From Minisyncoccota bacterium (GTDB taxonomy: Bacteria > Patescibacteriota > Minisyncoccia > Phycocordibacterales > UBA2100), in contig JAESTJ010000020.1 of the NCBI GenBank assembly GCA_016763615.1, positions 1-9,327 of the forward strand: a stretch of 9,327 nt of DNA, in the 5' to 3' direction. Below, in pieces: positions 6,019 through 9,327 of this stretch. The position numbers and the translations under genes are program-made. Position 1 is the stretch's first letter. Every line of letters begins with the position of its first letter. Under the pieces are notes generated by a model. That model saw only the letters and a list, made by a program, of their open reading frames with translations. It was not told where the DNA came from and made no database searches.

Positions 6019-6064
6019 GCACTTACGTAGAACTTCTTGTCCATAGTTACAGTGTTAGGAAAAT

Positions 6065-6093
6065 TTGACGCTAAGACATTATCGTGATAAAAC
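6065..6093 (+). promoter_or_regulatory. Proximal promoter candidate for the sigma4-HARE gene
   Basis: TTGACG (6065-6070), 17 bases, then TAAAAC (6088-6093): five and four consensus matches. The TTG of this -35 is also an in-frame alternative start codon, which I reject in favour of the ATG at 6113. A further TATATA (6103-6108) stands 4 bases before the ATG. Confidence 0.4.
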
Positions 6094-6112
6094 TTCTGTA
6101 CGTATATACCTT

Positions 6113-7150
6113 ATGACAACTATCAAAATTACATTCAAGCCAAAACAAGTAGCCTCACGTCTCGTGAGTGTTATTGATAATGATCGAGCGCGTAATGTTC
6201 TTATCCGTCGTTACGGTCTTACCGATACTGGCACTATTGAAACCCTCGAATCTGTTGGTCAATCATATGGAATTACCCGCGAACGTGTTCGTCAAATTGA
6301 AAATCACGCTCTTAAAAGTATCCAAAAATCAGCTGAGTATAAAGATTTAGCTGCTTCATTTGGGGAGCTTGCTAATGCCATTGAATCTTTGGGAGGAGTT
6401 GCTCCTCAAGAAGAGTTGCTTTCTCAACTGAGTAAAACCGCCAAAGATGAAAACCACCTTCTTTTCTTGCTAAACGTAAGTGATTCTTTTGATCGAAAAA
6501 AAGAAGGTGGAGAATTTGTCCATCATTGGTATCTTGATGGTACTCGAGCAAAGAGTGTTCGTGATGCTATTCGCTCTCTCTATAGTTCTCTCAATGAAAC
6601 CATTGTTCTTCCTGAAGAAGAAATCATAGAACGATACAAGGAGGAGTTGGTCAAAGCAGAGGTTGCACAAGATAATGCAGAAACTCTCTTACGCTGGCTG
6701 TCGCTATCAAAAAAAATTGCATCAAACCCGTTGGGGGAATGGGGTCGAGCGTCTTCACCTTCAGTTCGTGTTAAAGGGATGCGAGACTACGCGTACCTTA
6801 CTCTTAAACGACACGGTTCTCCCATGCACTTCAGCGAAGTCGCTGATCAAGTATATACACTCTTTGGACGCAAGGCGCACGTTGCCACAACCCATAATGA
6901 ACTTATTAAGGATTCTCGTTTCGTCCTCGTCGGCCGAGGTTTATATGCTCTTGCAGAATGGGGGTACTCAAAAGGTGTCGTTAAAGATGTTATACGGGAA
7001 GTGCTTAAAAAAGACGGACCGCTCACAAAAAAAGAGATCATTGACCGTGTAAAGCGTGAACGCTATGTTAAGGACAACACTATTGCGGTAAATCTTCAAG
7101 ATACCAATACGTTTTCTCATGAGGAGGACGGTACATTCTCTCTTATTTAA
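6113..7150 (+). CDS. Sigma-70 region 4 / HARE-HTH fusion transcription regulator
   Basis: From the ATG the product has 345 residues. Residues about 22-73 match sigma-70 region 4: the segment RARNVLIRRYGL, then TLESVGQSYGITRERVRQIE with the recognition helix at 54-71, which in sigma factors reads the -35 element. There is no region 2, so it cannot melt promoters as a complete sigma factor would. The centre (about 85-205) is helical and unassigned. Residues 222-285 fit a HARE-HTH winged helix (RDYAYLTLKRHGSPMHFSEVA to FVLVGRGLYALAEWGY), the fold of the Firmicutes RNA polymerase delta subunit. Residues 286-345 look like a second winged helix ending in GTFSLI. A TTG at 6065 would add 16 residues but overlaps a -35 box and lies outside the conserved part. 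It is probably an RNA polymerase-associated or DNA-binding regulator. The domain calls are firm and the target unknown. Confidence 0.88.
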   Translation: MTTIKITFKPKQVASRLVSVIDNDRARNVLIRRYGLTDTGTIETLESVGQSYGITRERVRQIENHALKSIQKSAEYKDLAASFGELANAIESLGGVAPQEELLSQLSKTAKDENHLLFLLNVSDSFDRKKEGGEFVHHWYLDGTRAKSVRDAIRSLYSSLNETIVLPEEEIIERYKEELVKAEVAQDNAETLLRWLSLSKKIASNPLGEWGRASSPSVRVKGMRDYAYLTLKRHGSPMHFSEVADQVYTLFGRKAHVATTHNELIKDSRFVLVGRGLYALAEWGYSKGVVKDVIREVLKKDGPLTKKEIIDRVKRERYVKDNTIAVNLQDTNTFSHEEDGTFSLI

Positions 7151-7170
7151 AACTCTATTTAAATCCTTAT

Positions 7171-7200
7171 GAAAAACGCACCAATAACGGTGCGTTTTTC
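7171..7200 (+). terminator. Intrinsic terminator after the sigma4-HARE gene
   Basis: A perfect 12-bp stem, GAAAAACGCACC (7171-7182) with GGTGCGTTTTTC (7189-7200), has a 6-base loop. The A-rich left arm and T-rich right arm suit termination in either direction. It separates the regulator from the two-gene envelope unit. Confidence 0.88.
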
Positions 7201-7244
7201 TATATGCTATTAACTTACGAGTAATACTAATTAATATTTTAGGG

Positions 7245-7250
7245 TATTAT
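7245..7250 (+). promoter_or_regulatory. -10 box of the envelope two-gene unit
   Basis: TATTAT (five of six consensus) ends 9 bases before the ATG at 7260. No Shine-Dalgarno lies in the gap and no good -35 is found at the expected spacing. Near-leaderless transcription is likely if this box is used. Confidence 0.4.
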
Positions 7251-7259
7251 AGTCTTTAT

Positions 7260-8591
7260 ATGCCTTTTCCTAAGGTCAGCGGCACACACTATTACGGTAT
7301 TCCACACTGGGTAATTGCCAGTAGCATTCTTGCTCTACTGTTTGTGCTTGGAATAACAGTATACCCACCATTATTACTTACAGTCCTTACTTGGCTTTTT
7401 ATCCTATCTCCAATATGGGCTCCACTGACGCTTTTTGGTATTTGGTGGTCTCAGTGGATAAAATACACCAGAGCAAAATTTATTGCCGGACAAGTTCCAA
7501 TTCTCTTGGAAATAAAAATCCCAAGACAAATATTTAAAACTCCTCGAGCGATGGAGCTTGTCTTTGCTGGACTCAACGTTGGCCCTGGAGAAACAACTTT
7601 TATCTCAACTATGTGGGAGGGAAAGGTACGCCCTTGGTGGTCTCTTGAAATGGTTTCCATAGAAGGCAAAATTTACTTCTACATATGGGCTTGGGAACAA
7701 TATAGAGAGTTTATTGAATCACAATTCTACGCTCAATATCCTGATATAGAAATTCATGAAGTCGAAGATTACTCTCAAGGAGTTCGTTCCGATCCGAAAG
7801 TTAACAAAATTTGGAGTATGGAATTTGCACTATCAAAGCCTGATGCATATCCAATTAAGACCTATATTGATTTTGAACTCGACCAGGATGCTAAAAAAGT
7901 TGAACAAGTGGTAGACCCTATTTCAGGAGTTTTCGAAAAATTAAGTTCACTAGGTCCTGGCGAACAACTTTGGATACAGATACTCATTCGTCAAAATAAG
8001 GGATCTACCACGGAAAGGTCATTCTTAAGTACTCCCGTAACGTGGAAAGATGAAGCTACCGCTGAAATAGAGAAAATATATAAAGATGCAACTCCACAGG
8101 AGGTTGATCTTGCAACAGGCGACACTAGCGAAGGAAAATACCCATTACTTAAACCAGGAGAAGTGAACACCATAAAAGCTTTGGAGAGAAGCCTTGAAAA
8201 ACCGGGCTTTGATACTGGCATCCGTGTTGTCTACATAACTAAACCTGACTCATTTAAGGGGCATAAGATTCCGACAGACATCGTTAGCCTTTGGAACACA
8301 TTTGGCTCCGGAACGCTCAATAAATTTGTACCAGGAAGCAATTGGCATGTTTCCCTTGATTTTCCTTGGGAAGATTTCAGAGGAATGCGAGTAGCTGGAT
8401 TTTCACGCAATGTTCTTGATGCCTATCAACGTCGCTCTCTATTTCACCCCCCCTATGAACATCCACGTTTCGTCTTAACGACAGAAGAGCTTGCAACTAT
8501 TTATCATTTTCCGACAGAAGAAACTAAGGCACCTGGAATTGAGCGCATACCATCTACAAAAGGTGAGGCGCCAACAAATCTACCCACATAA
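7260..8591 (+). CDS. Two-TM conserved hypothetical, resembling N-terminal part of CPR HerA/VirB4-type proteins
   Basis: The 443-residue product has two adjacent membrane helices (about 17-35 and 37-62), then a basic stretch (WIKYTRAK, 66-73) that puts the large soluble part in the cytoplasm. The stretch VPILLEIKIPRQIFKTPRAM (79-98) and FYIWAWEQYREFIESQFYAQYPDIEI (140-165) suggest a domain often found before the ATPase of conjugation-type proteins in CPR genomes. The C-terminus, FVLTTEELATIYHFP (404-418), then APGIERIPSTKGEAPTNLP (424-442), likewise recalls the linker that precedes a DUF87/HerA ATPase. No Walker A or B motif is present, so the ATPase itself is absent. It may belong to the DUF8128 family, a recollection I cannot confirm here. 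Start: ATG after TATTAT, without a Shine-Dalgarno. It is followed after 3 bases by mltG, so the two are probably cotranscribed. A run of seven C at 8447-8453 does not break the frame. Confidence 0.75.
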   Translation: MPFPKVSGTHYYGIPHWVIASSILALLFVLGITVYPPLLLTVLTWLFILSPIWAPLTLFGIWWSQWIKYTRAKFIAGQVPILLEIKIPRQIFKTPRAMELVFAGLNVGPGETTFISTMWEGKVRPWWSLEMVSIEGKIYFYIWAWEQYREFIESQFYAQYPDIEIHEVEDYSQGVRSDPKVNKIWSMEFALSKPDAYPIKTYIDFELDQDAKKVEQVVDPISGVFEKLSSLGPGEQLWIQILIRQNKGSTTERSFLSTPVTWKDEATAEIEKIYKDATPQEVDLATGDTSEGKYPLLKPGEVNTIKALERSLEKPGFDTGIRVVYITKPDSFKGHKIPTDIVSLWNTFGSGTLNKFVPGSNWHVSLDFPWEDFRGMRVAGFSRNVLDAYQRRSLFHPPYEHPRFVLTTEELATIYHFPTEETKAPGIERIPSTKGEAPTNLPT

Positions 8592-8594
8592 CGT

Positions 8595-9327
8595 ATGGAT
8601 AAATACTTTGAAAAAGTTCGTATGTCTCTATCGCGTGTGCACGTACGCTTTTTATCATGGATGGAAAATGCTCACGGTTCTGCCAGCGACTCTGTTAATA
8701 ATTGGCACAATTCTCGTCTCCACAATTTAAATCGCCGAACACTTGTAATTCTGGTCTTTGGAATTGTATTTATATCAGCCGTATACATTGAAGGATTTCA
8801 AGCACCTACTGATTTTCCTACTGAACAATATATAACTATTGAAGAGGGTGAGAATGTAACTTCTCTGTCTCAAATCTTGGAGGAACTTAATATTGTGCGC
8901 AGTGCATCTCTTCTAAAAACTATCGTAGTCCTACGAGGAGGACAGCGTTCTGTTCATGCTGGAGATTATTCTTTTGCAAAACCCGTAGGTGCTTTCGCCG
9001 TTGCGAGAATAATTACTACAGGCGCGTATGGTTTGGAACCTATCCGCATTACTATCCCTGAAGGGGCGACTGTTGCCGATATGGCAGTAATCTACGCTAA
9101 AAGGCTTTTCAAGTTTGATCCTGAAAATTTCTTCGCAGAAGCTGTTTCCATGGAAGGCTTCTTGTATCCAGACACATATCACTTTCTCCCAAACGTAGAG
9201 GAGGAGGAGGTTATCACTGTCATGCGAGACAATTTTAATGCAAATATAGCTGAATTTGTGGCTGACATTGAAGAATCGGAATACAATCTCAGTGAAATTA
9301 TCACTCTTGCGTCTATTATTGAAAAAG
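8595..9327 (+). CDS. mltG: Endolytic murein transglycosylase MltG (3'-partial)
   Basis: The frame is open to the right edge (244 complete codons). A 47-residue cytoplasmic tail precedes one membrane helix (about 48-66). The extracytoplasmic part has a LysM-like region (about 79-128, ITIEEGENVTSLSQILEEL to AGDYSF), then the YceG/MltG core: ITIPEGATVADMA (152-164), EGFLYPDTYHF (187-197) and LASIIEK (238-244). In this family the glutamate of the last motif (E243 here) is catalytic. The enzyme cleaves nascent glycan strands in peptidoglycan and helps set their length. The ATG follows the upstream stop by 3 bases with no Shine-Dalgarno close by, so translation is probably coupled. The polar tail before the membrane helix is longer than in E. 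coli MltG. The GAGGAGGAGG stretch near 9200 encodes acidic residues and is not a start signal. Confidence 0.93.
   Translation, partial: MDKYFEKVRMSLSRVHVRFLSWMENAHGSASDSVNNWHNSRLHNLNRRTLVILVFGIVFISAVYIEGFQAPTDFPTEQYITIEEGENVTSLSQILEELNIVRSASLLKTIVVLRGGQRSVHAGDYSFAKPVGAFAVARIITTGAYGLEPIRITIPEGATVADMAVIYAKRLFKFDPENFFAEAVSMEGFLYPDTYHFLPNVEEEEVITVMRDNFNANIAEFVADIEESEYNLSEIITLASIIEK

Noticed and set aside
6065..6112. TTG start giving a 16-residue extension of the sigma4-HARE protein
   Set aside because: The TTG lies in a TTGACG promoter box, the added residues are not part of the domain, and an ATG with the conserved N-terminal stretch follows at 6113.
8447..8453. Run of seven C as a possible frameshift site in the two-TM protein gene
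   Set aside because: The frame is intact through it and the downstream residues (TTEELATIYHFP) fit the expected C-terminus, so there is no sign of slippage or sequencing error.
9197..9210. GAGGAGGAGG resembling a Shine-Dalgarno
   Set aside because: It lies inside mltG and encodes four glutamates; no start codon with a protein-like frame follows.

Overview
This window most likely comes from a Candidate Phyla Radiation (Patescibacteria, Parcubacteria-like) genome. That placement is an inference from gene content: a DUF5671-type membrane protein, a sigma-region-4 plus HARE-HTH fusion, a two-TM protein with a HerA/VirB4-neighbourhood style C-terminus, and a slightly compact LeuRS, all in AT-rich DNA with short gaps. 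The standard code reads through every gene. Of seven annotated stops plus one upstream mini-ORF, none is TGA. All supported genes lie on the + strand, and the long minus-strand ORFs are antisense shadows.

Left part (1-1170): the end of a small helical protein is followed by a ~420-base interval without a convincing protein gene. That interval holds consensus-like promoters, three strong stem-loops whose wobble pairs work only as + strand RNA, and a terminator-like last hairpin. It is read here as an unrecognised structured ncRNA of roughly 190-230 nt. Next come a small two-TM protein with its own promoter and Shine-Dalgarno, and a strong terminator. Between that terminator and ychF is a 32-codon mini-ORF. 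Its first 12 residues equal the YchF N-terminus but use different synonymous codons, and it then runs into a short GC-rich segment.

Central part (1171-5986): ychF (ribosome-associated P-loop NTPase), a palindromic intergenic element, a DUF5671-like membrane protein with an extracytoplasmic C-terminal domain, a terminator, and a complete leuS with aminoacylation and editing motifs.

Right part (5987-9327): a transcription-factor-like protein joining a sigma-70 region 4 domain to HARE-type winged helices, then a clean terminator. A two-gene unit follows, made of a two-TM protein related in style to conjugation/secretion ATPase N-terminal regions and an mltG-type endolytic transglycosylase cut by the window edge at its catalytic glutamate.

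Functionally the window mixes translation housekeeping (YchF, LeuRS), transcription control (sigma4-HARE) and envelope functions (DUF5671 protein, two-TM protein, MltG). Several genes lack a Shine-Dalgarno and carry a -10-like hexamer 4-11 nt before the ATG, which suggests leaderless transcription. The two most unusual items are the structured RNA at about 240-470 and the recoded duplicate of the ychF start at 1065-1100.
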